Assembly (NCBI GenBank): GCA_900545925.1
Contig: URAZ01000003.1
Location: 53,681 to 117,680, forward strand
DNA length: 64,000 nt
Direction: 5' to 3'
Origin: an uncultured Eubacteriales bacterium
GTDB lineage: Bacteria > Bacillota > Clostridia > Oscillospirales > Oscillospiraceae
The stretch's first letter is position 1, and each line of letters begins with the position of its first letter. Made by a program: the position numbers and the translations under genes. Under the pieces are notes generated by a model. The model had not been told where the DNA came from. It searched no databases and worked only from the letters and a program-made list of their open reading frames with translations. This document shows positions 1 through 8,729 of this stretch, in pieces.

Positions 1-1591
1 CGTCCGAATCATACTGCACCCAGAAATCCACAGAGGAGCCTCTCAGCAGCTGCATCCGCAGATTGATGCGCGAGACATACTTTTTCCCGACGAGCCCATA
101 CGTCATGATCCCCGTCTCCGCCATCCACTCGACCGCTCCTTCCAGCGTTCCGACGCTGCCGTACACGGTTTTGAGCGTTCCGTTTTCGAGGAAATAAAGT
201 TCATCATCCACCCGCGCGAAGTCCTCCGCGTGGACGCTGTCTTCCTTGTGCCACAGCCCCTTTCGCGTGTCGTAGACGAACAATGTCCAGTGATGTGCCT
301 CATCCTCCATGCTGATGAAGTACTTCCCACGCACGCCGCCCGCGACGGCGTTGTAGTAAAGCCCCGTGCCGAAGCAGCTTCCGATCTCCTGCGGCAGACT
401 TCCGTCATACACGCACACGCCCATGCGCGACTTGTAATACAGCCGGTCGTCCACTACAACGAGGCTCTTGCTTGACCCGTTCTGCACACCCGCGCATTTC
501 TGCACGACCACCTGATGCGCCCCTGTCGCCGACGGATACACCCGGTAGAAGCAGTCCTCCTTAAAAAACACCGGACTGTCGGCCAGCGTCGCCGCGCCCG
601 TCCATTTCCCGTCCGTACCGCAGCTTGCCCGCCACGAATCCGTCGCCACGCCCTGATAGCACGCCCAGTTTTTAAAATCGCCCAGCTTGCAGCAGTAGAT
701 CTCATTCACCGTCTCGCCGTCCGCCACGCCGTACTTGCAGCCCCAGAGCCGGCTGCCGCATTCTGTGATGAAGTCCATGCTCGGCACGCGCCGGGCCGTC
801 TTCACCGTCCCGCTCGTGACCTTCGCCGTCTCATCAACAAGCCCCACGATCACGATATAACTTTCGTCCACAGCGTAAAGGATCTGACTGCCGTTCAGCT
901 TCTCGATCTGTTCGTTTCCAGCAAGACCCGACAGCTGGATACCGTCATACTGCTTGAATCCTCTGCCGATGCCGTTTGCCGACAGCTTCAGATATACCGT
1001 CGGCACGGATACCCACTGCCCCGACGCCTCCGCCCACTGCTTAAGTGTGTGGAGTTTGCCGGATGTGTCCAGCCAGTACTGTCCGTTTGACGGGCTCTCC
1101 GGCTGCGCGGCCTGTGCATAACTCACCGTCAGTGCCGACCCGTCAGCAAGGCAAAGGGAGATTTCCACGTTCTCGCTCTCCGCGTCGATCACATTCTCCT
1201 GCCCCATATAGCCGTTGTCGGAATACTTCTCGGTATTGAAATAGATCCCGTCCGGAAAGATGCACAAATATGCGCCCATGGAAACAAGCTGCTTTTCTCC
1301 CGCCTTGATGTTCACCGACGGCATGTAGGCCTCCATGGAAGCGCCATTGATGTACAAGACCTGATTCTGCACCCAGCACAGCGCATCCCGCGCGCAGATT
1401 GCCTGCACTCCGGAAAGCGCCTGCGCCGTCCCCCGCCGCGCCCGCGGCGCAAGCAGCGGATAGCTGTCCGACGTCAGATTCTCCATGTCATAAAATTCCC
1501 CGTCCGAAAGCTTCAGATTGTGATCATAGCCGAGGAACGCTTCGGTGGTCAGCGTCTGCTGCCGCTGCTCCGTCAGCTTCGGATAAAACAC
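1..1591 (-). CDS. Phage structural protein, 3' end beyond window
   Basis: A continuous reading frame of at least 530 codons runs from a GTG at 1591-1589 leftwards out of the window. The GTG is preceded by a GGGGGGAT Shine-Dalgarno sequence; an ATG at 1598 lies in another frame that soon closes. The protein has no transmembrane segment and is rich in aromatic, glycine and beta-type segments (for example GQYWLDTSGKLHTLKQW and GKYFISMEDEAHHWTLFVYD), as in virion fibre, adaptor or minor structural proteins. I do not recognise the family. It lies directly downstream of the capsid and connector-like genes of the same leftward operon, so a virion role is inferred from position. Confidence 0.7.
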   Translation of the reverse strand, partial: MFYPKLTEQRQQTLTTEAFLGYDHNLKLSDGEFYDMENLTSDSYPLLAPRARRGTAQALSGVQAICARDALCWVQNQVLYINGASMEAYMPSVNIKAGEKQLVSMGAYLCIFPDGIYFNTEKYSDNGYMGQENVIDAESENVEISLCLADGSALTVSYAQAAQPESPSNGQYWLDTSGKLHTLKQWAEASGQWVSVPTVYLKLSANGIGRGFKQYDGIQLSGLAGNEQIEKLNGSQILYAVDESYIVIVGLVDETAKVTSGTVKTARRVPSMDFITECGSRLWGCKYGVADGETVNEIYCCKLGDFKNWACYQGVATDSWRASCGTDGKWTGAATLADSPVFFKEDCFYRVYPSATGAHQVVVQKCAGVQNGSSKSLVVVDDRLYYKSRMGVCVYDGSLPQEIGSCFGTGLYYNAVAGGVRGKYFISMEDEAHHWTLFVYDTRKGLWHKEDSVHAEDFARVDDELYFLENGTLKTVYGSVGTLEGAVEWMAETGIMTYGLVGKKYVSRINLRMQLLRGSSVDFWVQYDSD

Positions 1592-1603
1592 CCCGCATCC
1601 CCC

Positions 1604-1978
1604 CTACAGTCTGAAATACGCCGCTTCGCTCTTCGGCAGATGCGCCCGGTTGCATGCATTCTGGTATGCCTGATAGTACATGTTGTACTTGGCGGCGGAA
1701 TTGTTGTACTTCGTCATCTCCCCGTTGGCATCATCGATCTTCATCTCCAGATACCACCGGTAAATTTCGTCATACGGCCACGCGATCAGCAGTACCGTTC
1801 CGTCCAGATCTGCTTCCGGCGTGTAGCCCGCGAACGCCGGGACGTCCATTTCATGCTGCGTCAGGATCTCGCGGTATACCGCTCCGTCCAGTTCCGACAA
1901 CCAGCGCAGCTTGTCTGCGCTGCCATATTGATTGGGTTTCAGCCGATCAACCGTCTCAAGCGCCTCGCGGATGGTCAT
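1604..1978 (-). CDS. Phage connector-like protein (hypothetical)
   Basis: A 124-residue acidic, helical protein starting MTIREALETVDRLKPN. The ATG at 1978 follows a strong AAGGAGG site. Its size and its place after the capsid gene match head-tail connector or head-completion proteins of siphoviruses and podoviruses. The N-terminal half (DKLRWLSELDGAVYREIL) is the helical kind of segment seen in such proteins. The connector role is inferred from gene order; no diagnostic motif was seen. Twelve bases separate it from the next structural gene. Confidence 0.7.
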   Translation of the reverse strand: MTIREALETVDRLKPNQYGSADKLRWLSELDGAVYREILTQHEMDVPAFAGYTPEADLDGTVLLIAWPYDEIYRWYLEMKIDDANGEMTKYNNSAAKYNMYYQAYQNACNRAHLPKSEAAYFRL

Positions 1979-2007
1979 GTGCCCCGCCTCCTTTCGTCCT
2001 GCCGCCT

Positions 2008-2223
2008 TTAGCCTGCGGCCAGCTCATCTTCGATCTTCCGTGCCGCCTCCAGCTGCCGCCTGGCATTCTCCAGCACCTCATACACCGGCTCCGGCACCTC
2101 GACGGCCTTGCCGCGCGGCACCTGAAACGTGCGTCCGTTGACGCAGACAAACACCGACTGCTGCTCCGTGCCGCCCGCGCGCGGCAGTATGATGGTCTTC
2201 ATACCTGCAAATGCGTTTTCCAT
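2008..2223 (-). CDS. Small phage protein after the capsid gene
   Basis: A 71-residue protein, MENAFAGMKTIILPRA..., ending in a charged helix (LENARRQLEAARKIEDELAAG). The start at 2223 is chosen because GGGAGA precedes it; the frame stays open further upstream but without a ribosome site. It contains FVCVNGRTFQVPRGKAVEVP, a layout often found in short proteins beside capsid genes of Firmicute phages. The function is unknown. A decoration or head-assembly role is only suggested by its place between the capsid and connector-like genes. Confidence 0.65.
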   Translation of the reverse strand: MENAFAGMKTIILPRAGGTEQQSVFVCVNGRTFQVPRGKAVEVPEPVYEVLENARRQLEAARKIEDELAAG

Positions 2224-2289
2224 GACAATTCTCCCTTCCTGTCCTGTCTTCTCCGGAGACCGGCTTGCGCCGGTCTCCATCTTGCTTCC

Positions 2290-3390
2290 TCAGTTTGCTT
2301 CGTCTTCTGCGGAATACGCGCCGCAGCTCTCCACGCGCACCATGCGATCCTGATACAGGATCTTTGCCGCGCTGGAGAATTTATAGCCCAGCGTCGAGAA
2401 CTGGTTCAGCGGCCCGCCGACCTGGCCCTTGTCCTTGATGATCATCTCCAGATTGCCGCCCTCGGGATCGATCATGCCATAGGCATCCTTGCCGAGAAAC
2501 AGCGTTGCATAGACGCTGTAATACACCGCAGGCGTACCCTTGGATTCGTCCGCCTCCGTCTTGACCGGGCAACCCTCGCCGTTGAAGATTTTGGCCTCGG
2601 TCGTCTCGATGAAGCGCACGCCGTGCAGTTCGCCGATCTCACCGGTAAACAGTTCCGTCAGACCCGCGTACTTGTGCGCCTCGATCCACGCCTCGGACGA
2701 ACGCAGATCGTATGCAACGGACGGGTGAATGATGGCAATGTACTTGCCGTCAATTTTCGGGGCCTTGAGTTTTTTCAGCAGCGTCACCGCCTTGTTGACC
2801 TCGTCCGGCGTCAGCTTTGCGGTGGTGTCCAGCCCCGCGCGGCTGGTTACGGCGGTATGCGCGCCGTTCGTGCCGACCTTATCGCAGTACTGCACGTTCG
2901 TGCCTGCTGCGGCGACATTGCGCACCAGCTTATCCTGCGTCGTACCGGCAGACGCGCCCAATTCCTCCGCCGCGCCCAAAATCACATCGTCAATGGCGTG
3001 CAGTTCCAGCTGATCGGACACGGACACATAGGTGCCGTACTGGGTGATCGCCTGCGTCACAGCACTCTGGCCGAACTTCTGACCCGTCGGGATCACACCC
3101 TCGGTCAGCGCGCCCGCGTCCTCAAGCGTGTTCCACTTGCGCCATTCCACGGTCTTGCCGCGGCCGGCAGGCAGCGCCTGCTTGCGGGCAAACTGCGTAT
3201 GAATGAGTTCTGGCCGTGCGTTTTCCAGCAGTTCCGTGTCGTAAAACGTCTTCATGGACGCCGTCATGCCGCCTCCTTCCGGGAAGGCATTTGTCTCGCC
3301 GGAATACGCGTTCACATAATTGCCGCTGGCATTCACCAGCGTACCCGCGTCAGCAAACAGCTGCAAATTCAGTTCCTGTTTCAGATTCAT
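2290..3390 (-). CDS. Major capsid protein, N4-gp56 type
   Basis: A 366-residue protein starting MNLKQELNLQLFADAG, the typical opening of N4-gp56-family major capsid proteins. Further family-like stretches follow: VEWRKWNTLEDAGALTEG, YGTYVSVSDQLELHAIDD, and IHPSVAYDLRS near the C-terminal third. This family adopts the HK97 fold and forms the icosahedral shell. The ATG at 3390 is preferred over an in-frame upstream ATG at 3411 because AAAGGAG lies just before it. It sits downstream of the scaffold gene, as expected for capsid assembly. Cleavage by the neighbouring Prp-like protease is possible but not shown. Confidence 0.9.
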   Translation of the reverse strand: MNLKQELNLQLFADAGTLVNASGNYVNAYSGETNAFPEGGGMTASMKTFYDTELLENARPELIHTQFARKQALPAGRGKTVEWRKWNTLEDAGALTEGVIPTGQKFGQSAVTQAITQYGTYVSVSDQLELHAIDDVILGAAEELGASAGTTQDKLVRNVAAAGTNVQYCDKVGTNGAHTAVTSRAGLDTTAKLTPDEVNKAVTLLKKLKAPKIDGKYIAIIHPSVAYDLRSSEAWIEAHKYAGLTELFTGEIGELHGVRFIETTEAKIFNGEGCPVKTEADESKGTPAVYYSVYATLFLGKDAYGMIDPEGGNLEMIIKDKGQVGGPLNQFSTLGYKFSSAAKILYQDRMVRVESCGAYSAEDEAN

Positions 3391-3451
3391 AAAAACTTCT
3401 CCTTTCCTCATGTAACCGATGATGCAATCAGCAAGCGCTATCAGCGGTTAC

Positions 3452-4171
3452 TTAGAGCCGGACGGTCTCGCCCCGTCTGGCACGCGCCTTCAGTTCCTCT
3501 CTCGTCTGTCTGGACCAATGCTCCGGACTCTCGGCAAATGCGCCGAAAGCCGCCGGGGCCATGCCGCTCTCGCGCGGGCGGAGGTAACCCGCCTGCATGG
3601 CCGCCGTCAATTCCTCGCGTGCGCGTCTTGCGCCGTATGCCATCGCACCTGCACGAAGTTCCTGCAAGTGTGTCAACTCGTAGGCGCTTCTGGCATCCAC
3701 ACCGCGCATAACCAGGCGCATGAACATGGGACTTTCCAGTTCCTCATGCAGCTGCGCGCCAGGATACGCCTCGCGCACTGCCGCAAACTGCTCGCGGAGC
3801 GCTTCATACCCCTGCCGCATCGCTTCCTCGCGCTGCTCCGGCGTTGCCGGGACTCTGCCCTCCGGCGAGCAAGCAGCCAGCCGCTCCGCCTGCTCCGGCG
3901 TAAGCTGCGCCGCGTCCACGCCGAAGGTCTTCTGCAGCGCCGGGCTCAGCGATTTAAGCACCTGCTCGCTTCTCGCGCAATTTTTCAGCCGCTCGCGCAC
4001 GATCGTCTGCACCTGTCTGTCATAGTCCTTCTTGTACGGTCCCTGGATGAGCGCCCGGAACGCCTCTGCGCGCTCCTGCACATCCTCCGGCGCGGCGTCC
4101 GCCGATACGCCCGGTTCCGGCTGCTCCTGCTGCTCTGCTGCAAACGCCTGCAGCCAATCAAACTTCTCCAT
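3452..4171 (-). CDS. Phage scaffolding protein (probable)
   Basis: A 239-residue, highly charged, almost wholly helical protein rich in Glu, Gln, Arg and Ala (MEKFDWLQAFAAEQQEQPEPG...). It begins at ATG 4171 behind AAGGAGG and overlaps the end of the protease gene by 14 bases. Composition, predicted coiled-coil character and its place immediately before the major capsid gene fit an internal scaffold that is removed during head maturation. No catalytic motif is visible. Assignment rests on composition and gene order. Confidence 0.7.
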   Translation of the reverse strand: MEKFDWLQAFAAEQQEQPEPGVSADAAPEDVQERAEAFRALIQGPYKKDYDRQVQTIVRERLKNCARSEQVLKSLSPALQKTFGVDAAQLTPEQAERLAACSPEGRVPATPEQREEAMRQGYEALREQFAAVREAYPGAQLHEELESPMFMRLVMRGVDARSAYELTHLQELRAGAMAYGARRAREELTAAMQAGYLRPRESGMAPAAFGAFAESPEHWSRQTREELKARARRGETVRL

Positions 4172-4541
4172 TCCGTTCCTCCTTCTGCCCTTCAAGCGGG
4201 CGACACTCGGGTCTTTCCAACTTATTTTCAGGGTCACGTTCACCCAAAACCCGCACATAGTCCGGATACCGCGCTGAGAGCAGCTGGTATCCTGCGCGAA
4301 CCGTCTCAAACATGCCGTCCAGCCGCGCCTGCTCCCGTTTGTCCGCAGACACTTCCAGCCGGAAGCCTCCGCAGCCCGATTCGATCACCGGCGGTGTTTT
4401 CAGCCCCGCCGCCTGCACCGCCTCCGCCAGCGCGAACGCCAGCATTGACGTCGCCGCGCAGACGATATCGCTGCCATACCGCGAAAACCCTGCGTGCCCG
4501 CGCACCGTCAGCGCCGTTTTTCCCAGCCATACCTCAATCAT
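4158..4541 (-). CDS. Prp-like cysteine protease in phage head operon
   Basis: A 127-residue protein with the Prp signature: GHAGFSRYGSDIVCAATSMLA places His16, Asp25 and Cys28 with the spacing of the ribosomal-processing cysteine protease Prp (YsxB), which trims ribosomal protein L27 in Firmicutes and is known to cleave staphylococcal phage capsid and scaffold proteins. The ATG at 4541 overlaps the portal stop as ATGA, so translation is probably coupled. Position between portal and scaffold is where phages usually encode the prohead protease. I infer that this copy is the phage's own maturation protease; a role on L27 is the alternative. Confidence 0.75.
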   Translation of the reverse strand: MIEVWLGKTALTVRGHAGFSRYGSDIVCAATSMLAFALAEAVQAAGLKTPPVIESGCGGFRLEVSADKREQARLDGMFETVRAGYQLLSARYPDYVRVLGERDPENKLERPECRPLEGQKEERNGEV

Positions 4542-6406
4542 CCCGGCTGCGCCGCCTCTCCGGCGCGCCTGCGCGCCTGCTGCACTCTGGCCGGCTCCGC
4601 GTCCTGCTTCTTTGCCGTCTGCATCCCGCCCGGAGCCTCCGGTGAGGGCGAGCTCGCCAGCCGCGCATACAGTTCCGGCTCGTACCGCCCCGCCAGCGTC
4701 AGCGCCATGCGCTGCCACGCCGCCGCATCCGCGCCGGAGCGAATCTTCTGCAAGATCTGCTGCTTGCCGTCAAAGTCCATCATATCGAGGCACGCCAGCG
4801 CCTGCGTCTCCATCTCCGGCCGGAAAAAGCCCAGCTGGAAAAACTGCAGCGCCAGTTCGTTCTGCGCCAGCTTCGTATAGGCCGTGTGCTTCTGCGCCGC
4901 AACACTGACGTCGAACACCGGCATCCGCATGAGCGCCTCCGGCCCCATGCTCTGCGCCTTCAGCCGCGCGTTGCAGTAGGACACAAACTCCTCTGCCCCG
5001 CCTACGCCCACAATGCGGAACCTGCGCGGCAGATCGTAAAACTGCCGGATGCGTTCGATCACCATGCGGATCAGCCGCGCATAAGCCCGGTATGCCGACT
5101 GCGTCGATGCGCGTGAGCTGCGCCCGGATGCCTCCTGCAAAGCCGCGATGGCCGAGGCCGCCGTCACACCGGACGAAACCTGTCCGTTCGTCACATCCGT
5201 ATTGCCCGTCGTCCATTTGAGTTCCTCGATCTTGTTGTTCAAAACCTGCACGCAGATCCCCGGCAGCATATTGACCTGCACCTGCTGTAAGGAGTCCTGT
5301 CCCAGATTCCCGTCCACATGCACAAACGGCTTCGTCCAATCCGCGTATTCCTGCTCATTAACTGACCCGTCCGAGCGGCGGAACCATCTTGGCGTCGCCG
5401 CCATGATCGTGTTCTTCACAATAGCCTGATCCATTCGGTCAATCTGCTCCTGCGCGCCCTTGCCGATATCAATGTATCCGTACCCGCAGATCGAGCCCTC
5501 GATGGGAAACAGCCGGTCAAAGATGAACGGATAATCCCCGTCGTCATACAGTCCCCGCTCACACGTCGGCGCACGCACCGGCGTCTGCACCAAAACCGCC
5601 TCGCCCGTCTCCGGGTCGCGTGCCTCGCGCGTGACCGACGGGACAAACGTGTCGTTCTCCGTCGCGTACAAGACTGTCTCGCCCACATACTTGCAGTAGT
5701 GCAGCACCGTCCTGCCGCCCACACGCTTCTTGTAATACCAGTCCACCACCAGCGTCTTTTCCGAAAGATCTACCGCATCGTCCGTCCGGTAACGGGAAAG
5801 CACCACGCTGCTCCCGCCGAGTTTTCCCGCCAGCTGCGGATACGCCGCCAGCAGCGTCTCATTGTCCTCCAGCTCCAGATAAAACACATTCTGCGACTTT
5901 TGGATATCCGTTACGCCCGGCTCCCAAAACAGGTTCAGCACATTCACGGGCCGAATCGAAATATCTCCCAGTCCGCCAAGCTTCTCCTGGTCCCAGTACA
6001 CGCCCCACACGCCTGTACCCTGCTTCATCTTCTGCCAGCAGGTATCGGAGTAGACCTCTTCAAAATCGTTCTGCTCCAAAATGCACGGAATGATTGACGA
6101 GAGCATCTGCGCCTCCTGCCGGTCGTCCGGTTCCCGCGGGCGGATGACCGGCCCCGGATAGGCCGCAACCGCATCGGCATGCTTGCCCATGATGACGTTG
6201 AACAGCCACCCGGACGCGGGCCGGTCATCGTTCGGATTGCCCTTGTCCGAAAACTGCCGCCACTGCCGTAGCTTCCACCAGTCCTCGTCGGCGATGATGC
6301 GCCGTTCCAGATTCTGCTTGCCCTGCTTGTAGCGGCGCAGAATGTCCGCCGCCCTCCGCAGTTCCCGCTCCCCGATCACGGGGACACCTGTTGTCCGTAC
6401 CTCCAT
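4538..6406 (-). CDS. Phage portal protein
   Basis: A 622-residue protein beginning MEVRTTGVPVIGEREL, with portal-like stretches WWKLRQWRQFSDKGNPNDD, WLFNVIMGKHADAVAAYPG and GYIDIGKGAQEQIDRMDQAI, and a helical C-terminus with TGNTDVTNGQVSSGVTAASAI. Length and layout resemble P22-type portals, the dodecameric ring through which DNA enters the head. ATG 6406 is preceded by AAGGAGG. It lies between the large terminase and the Prp-like protease, the normal order packaging, portal, protease, scaffold, capsid. Confidence 0.85.
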   Translation of the reverse strand: MEVRTTGVPVIGERELRRAADILRRYKQGKQNLERRIIADEDWWKLRQWRQFSDKGNPNDDRPASGWLFNVIMGKHADAVAAYPGPVIRPREPDDRQEAQMLSSIIPCILEQNDFEEVYSDTCWQKMKQGTGVWGVYWDQEKLGGLGDISIRPVNVLNLFWEPGVTDIQKSQNVFYLELEDNETLLAAYPQLAGKLGGSSVVLSRYRTDDAVDLSEKTLVVDWYYKKRVGGRTVLHYCKYVGETVLYATENDTFVPSVTREARDPETGEAVLVQTPVRAPTCERGLYDDGDYPFIFDRLFPIEGSICGYGYIDIGKGAQEQIDRMDQAIVKNTIMAATPRWFRRSDGSVNEQEYADWTKPFVHVDGNLGQDSLQQVQVNMLPGICVQVLNNKIEELKWTTGNTDVTNGQVSSGVTAASAIAALQEASGRSSRASTQSAYRAYARLIRMVIERIRQFYDLPRRFRIVGVGGAEEFVSYCNARLKAQSMGPEALMRMPVFDVSVAAQKHTAYTKLAQNELALQFFQLGFFRPEMETQALACLDMMDFDGKQQILQKIRSGADAAAWQRMALTLAGRYEPELYARLASSPSPEAPGGMQTAKKQDAEPARVQQARRRAGEAAQPG

Positions 6407-6416
6407 TGCTTCCTCC

Positions 6417-7769
6417 TTATTTCAGTTGGTTCAGCGGGTCTGACCAGACCGCCGCCGTCTGCGCCTGCATCATTGGCTTCACCGGACGCGACATACAGAA
6501 ATACCGCCATTCGTCGCACACATGATCCTCCATCGCCGTGTCCAGATCCTCCGGCCGCGTCTGCGAATACAGCATCAGCGGCACCGTCCGGATAAACGCC
6601 CTGCAATTTTTGAACACATACATGCGCGGGTACCCGTTTTCGTCGAATTGCAGCCGGTAATGGCACTGCATCCAGCCCGCGATGCGCTCGTTATCGCCCG
6701 GCGTAAAATACACGCCGTACCGCGCCGCCGTTTGCGCCACGCTTTCCCCGCGTGAAGCGTCCCAGATCGCCGGGTCCGCCACGCCTGTAATCTCCCGGCC
6801 CTTGAGCCACGGATGCTCCGTCTCGATCCGCCGGATCTCGGCAAACTGCCGGTCCGGCGTCCACTTGACGCCCTCGTTCGGCGTCTTCGTACACCCGTAA
6901 AGTTCCAGAATGCGGTAAATAACTCCATCGTAGTCAACTGCCCACCATGCACAGGAAAACGGCTTTCCATACCCGAAGTCATAACTCCGGCAGACTGTCC
7001 ATCCCTTATCCGGCGTAAATGGCTCGATCACATGCGTCCACTGCCGGTCTTGATAATGCTCCGGCGCATCGCGGAAGTCCTCAAAGAACTGTCCCTCGTA
7101 CACATCCCATGACCCGTACAGCCACGCCTCGCGCAGTTTCGGCGGCAGTGTCTCCAGCTGCTTCAGATACTCCGGCTGCTGCCGCATTAAAGCCCGGTTG
7201 TCCGTCACCAGCGCCTGCACAAAGCTGTAATTTTCCGGCTCCTCGCCCGTCTCGAACCGGCGGTCAATGAACAGCCGCTTAAAATACCCATGCCCCGGCC
7301 CGCCGGGGTTCAGCGTGTAATACGTCCGCTTCGGCAGCCCGTTCGTCCCGCGCACGCAGGCGTTGATTGCGTCGATCCACGCCTTTTGCAGCTGCCCAGC
7401 CTCGTCGAGAAACACCACGTCGTATTCTGCGCCCTGGTACTGTCCCATATCGCCGTTGCACGCGCAGTAGCCGAACGTGATCGTCGATCCATTTGGAAAT
7501 TCAAACCGCTTGTCAGACGCCTTATACTTCGCAATCCCCGCCAAATCCTGCCGCAGCGGGTCAATGTGATTGTTCTGCAATTCCCGCAGTGTCCTTCGCA
7601 CGATCAGCAGCTTGATTCCTGCGTACCGCAGCGCCAGCAGCTTCGCCTTCGTACGCACCGCCCAGCTTTTCCCGCCGCCTCTTGCCCCGCCGTAAGCGAT
7701 GTGCCGGTGCCGGTCCAGCAAAAAACGCCTCTGCTTCTCGTTCGGCACGCCGATGCGCAGTTCCGTCAT
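6417..7769 (-). CDS. terL: Terminase large subunit
   Basis: A 450-residue packaging motor protein. Walker A is GGARGGGKS (about residues 27-35) and Walker B with catalytic glutamate is VVFLDEAG (118-125). YYTLNPGGPGHGYFKR is a terminase-type coupling region. The C-terminal nuclease half carries SYDFGYGKPFSCAWW and GVADPAIWD, supplying acidic metal ligands. It cuts and pumps phage DNA through the portal encoded next. Its ATG overlaps the upstream stop as ATGA. The gene appears complete. Confidence 0.92.
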   Translation of the reverse strand: MTELRIGVPNEKQRRFLLDRHRHIAYGGARGGGKSWAVRTKAKLLALRYAGIKLLIVRRTLRELQNNHIDPLRQDLAGIAKYKASDKRFEFPNGSTITFGYCACNGDMGQYQGAEYDVVFLDEAGQLQKAWIDAINACVRGTNGLPKRTYYTLNPGGPGHGYFKRLFIDRRFETGEEPENYSFVQALVTDNRALMRQQPEYLKQLETLPPKLREAWLYGSWDVYEGQFFEDFRDAPEHYQDRQWTHVIEPFTPDKGWTVCRSYDFGYGKPFSCAWWAVDYDGVIYRILELYGCTKTPNEGVKWTPDRQFAEIRRIETEHPWLKGREITGVADPAIWDASRGESVAQTAARYGVYFTPGDNERIAGWMQCHYRLQFDENGYPRMYVFKNCRAFIRTVPLMLYSQTRPEDLDTAMEDHVCDEWRYFCMSRPVKPMMQAQTAAVWSDPLNQLK

Positions 7770-8029
7770 CCTGAAAATTCCTCCGCTTCCCGCTCAAATA
7801 CCACACGGACGCCCGTTTCCTGTCCGCCGCGTTCCTCCTGCAGCTCCTGCCGGATCTCGACCGCCTGCTTCATCACCTTCGCCAATTCCCCCAACTCCTT
7901 GCTCGGCGTTTCGCCGTCCTTGATCTGATCCAGCAGCCGCTTCGAGATCGTTTCCAGCGCCTTTTCCAGATTTCCGGACGCCTTTTCAATGGGATCCCGG
8001 CGTGCCTTTCCGGCCTTTTCCTCAGTCAT
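7766..8029 (-). CDS. Small coiled-coil phage protein, possible terminase small subunit
   Basis: An 87-residue charged helical protein (MTEEKAGKARRDPIEKASG...LAKVMKQAVEIRQELQEERGG). The start at 8029 is favoured by GAGGT seven bases upstream; in-frame ATGs at 8035 and 8044 are alternatives. Its stop overlaps terL. Terminase small subunits usually sit here, but this is shorter than most and lacks an evident helix-turn-helix, so the role is inferred from position only. Confidence 0.55.
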   Translation of the reverse strand: MTEEKAGKARRDPIEKASGNLEKALETISKRLLDQIKDGETPSKELGELAKVMKQAVEIRQELQEERGGQETGVRVVFEREAEEFSG

Positions 8030-8246
8030 CCGCATACCTCGCATTGATGGCGGTATAGAGTTCGCATTTTCCGCAGTTTTTCGTCCTGCAGAAAATCTCC
8101 ATCTGCTGCCGCTTCGCCCGGCCTGAAGCGAACGTCAGCCGCAGAAAGCTTTCGTCCGTGATTCCTTCGCAGTAAATGCTCCTGCCGCTGTCCTCCCGGT
8201 AAAACGGGCACCATACCGGCTCAAAGCCCTTCTCCCCGTTCTGCAT
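8022..8246 (-). CDS. Cysteine-rich phage protein
   Basis: A 74-residue protein with ordered cysteines: VWCPFYREDSG, IYCEGI, and IFCRTKNCGKCELY. It probably binds zinc. The start at 8246 follows GGAGGTGGAG; an in-frame ATG at 8273 is possible. It overlaps the genes on both sides by a few bases, so the cluster is translated as one unit. No enzymatic function is recognisable; small zinc proteins of this kind are frequent just before terminase genes in clostridial prophages. Confidence 0.6.
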   Translation of the reverse strand: MQNGEKGFEPVWCPFYREDSGRSIYCEGITDESFLRLTFASGRAKRQQMEIFCRTKNCGKCELYTAINARYADD

Positions 8247-8430
8247 CCATCTCCACCTCCCGTCTGTGTTCATACCCCGCTCGCGCCGCCAGCGCCTCCA
8301 CCCCCACCGTTTCCAGCAGGAACTCCTCCATGCACGCCGCATGTACCGCCGTGCCGTCCATCGCCTCATACCGCTCGTCCGCCTCCGTAACGGCCTCGCC
8401 GCACCACCGGCAGACGCAGCTGCGCATCAT
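8221..8430 (-). CDS. Small zinc-ribbon-like phage protein
   Basis: A 69-residue protein MMRSCVCRWCGEAVTEAD... with CVCRWCG followed by HAACMEEFL, a treble-clef or LIM-like metal site. Two adjacent ATGs at 8430 and 8427 follow GGAGGTGCAGGAGG. It overlaps the next gene by 26 bases. The function is unknown. Confidence 0.55.
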   Translation of the reverse strand: MMRSCVCRWCGEAVTEADERYEAMDGTAVHAACMEEFLLETVGVEALAARAGYEHRREVEMDAERGEGL

Positions 8431-8587
8431 CCTCCTGCACCTCCCCAAGTAACCGCAGATGACTCTTGTCGATTGAATCATCGGTCACCAAAATCATATT
8501 TTTATGCGATACGCGGTTGACAAAACGCGCCGCGCCGGATACAATAAAGTTGTTTGAATCTCCGGCTGCGGCGCCGCTCTTTTTCAT
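8366..8587 (-). CDS. Doubtful ORF at start of prophage operon
   Basis: A 73-codon frame, MKKSGAAAGDSNNFIVSGAARF..., lies directly downstream of the leftward promoter at 8642-8670. Its middle (VNRVSHKNMILVTDDSIDKSHLRLLGEV) looks protein-like, but there is no good ribosome site before its ATG, it overlaps the next gene, and its end is arginine/glycine-rich. It may be a decayed or untranslated leader segment. Confidence 0.25.
   Translation of the reverse strand: MKKSGAAAGDSNNFIVSGAARFVNRVSHKNMILVTDDSIDKSHLRLLGEVQEDDAQLRLPVVRRGRYGGGRAV
8517..8545 (+). promoter_or_regulatory. Strong sigma-A-type promoter, rightward
   Basis: TTGACA (8517-8522), a 17-base spacer, then TACAAT (8540-8545). It would drive transcription towards the XRE regulator at 8730 through a leader of about 180 bases, running across the opposing leftward promoter. 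Confidence 0.65.
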
Positions 8588-8641
8588 GTCTGGCAGACCC
8601 AGTTTCTCCCGGCCCGCCGCGTTCTCCGCATCTGCCCTCTG

Positions 8642-8670
8642 AATATATCGCATTAATATACGATTGTCAA
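8642..8670 (-). promoter_or_regulatory. Strong sigma-A-type promoter, leftward
   Basis: Read on the minus strand: TTGACA (8670-8665), a 17-base spacer, TATATT (8647-8642). It points into the prophage packaging and head operon. Together with the facing promoter at 8517 it forms a convergent pair, as in temperate-phage switches. Confidence 0.65.
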
Positions 8671-8729
8671 GGGGAGTGTGTCGCACTTTTGTTTGATTCT
8701 CTATTTTGCACAACTGCGAGGTGGCTGTT

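Noticed and set aside
1654..3711. A 685-codon plus-strand frame across several prophage genes
   Set aside because: It spans four well-supported minus-strand phage genes and is Arg/His/Ala-rich, a shadow of GC-rich coding.
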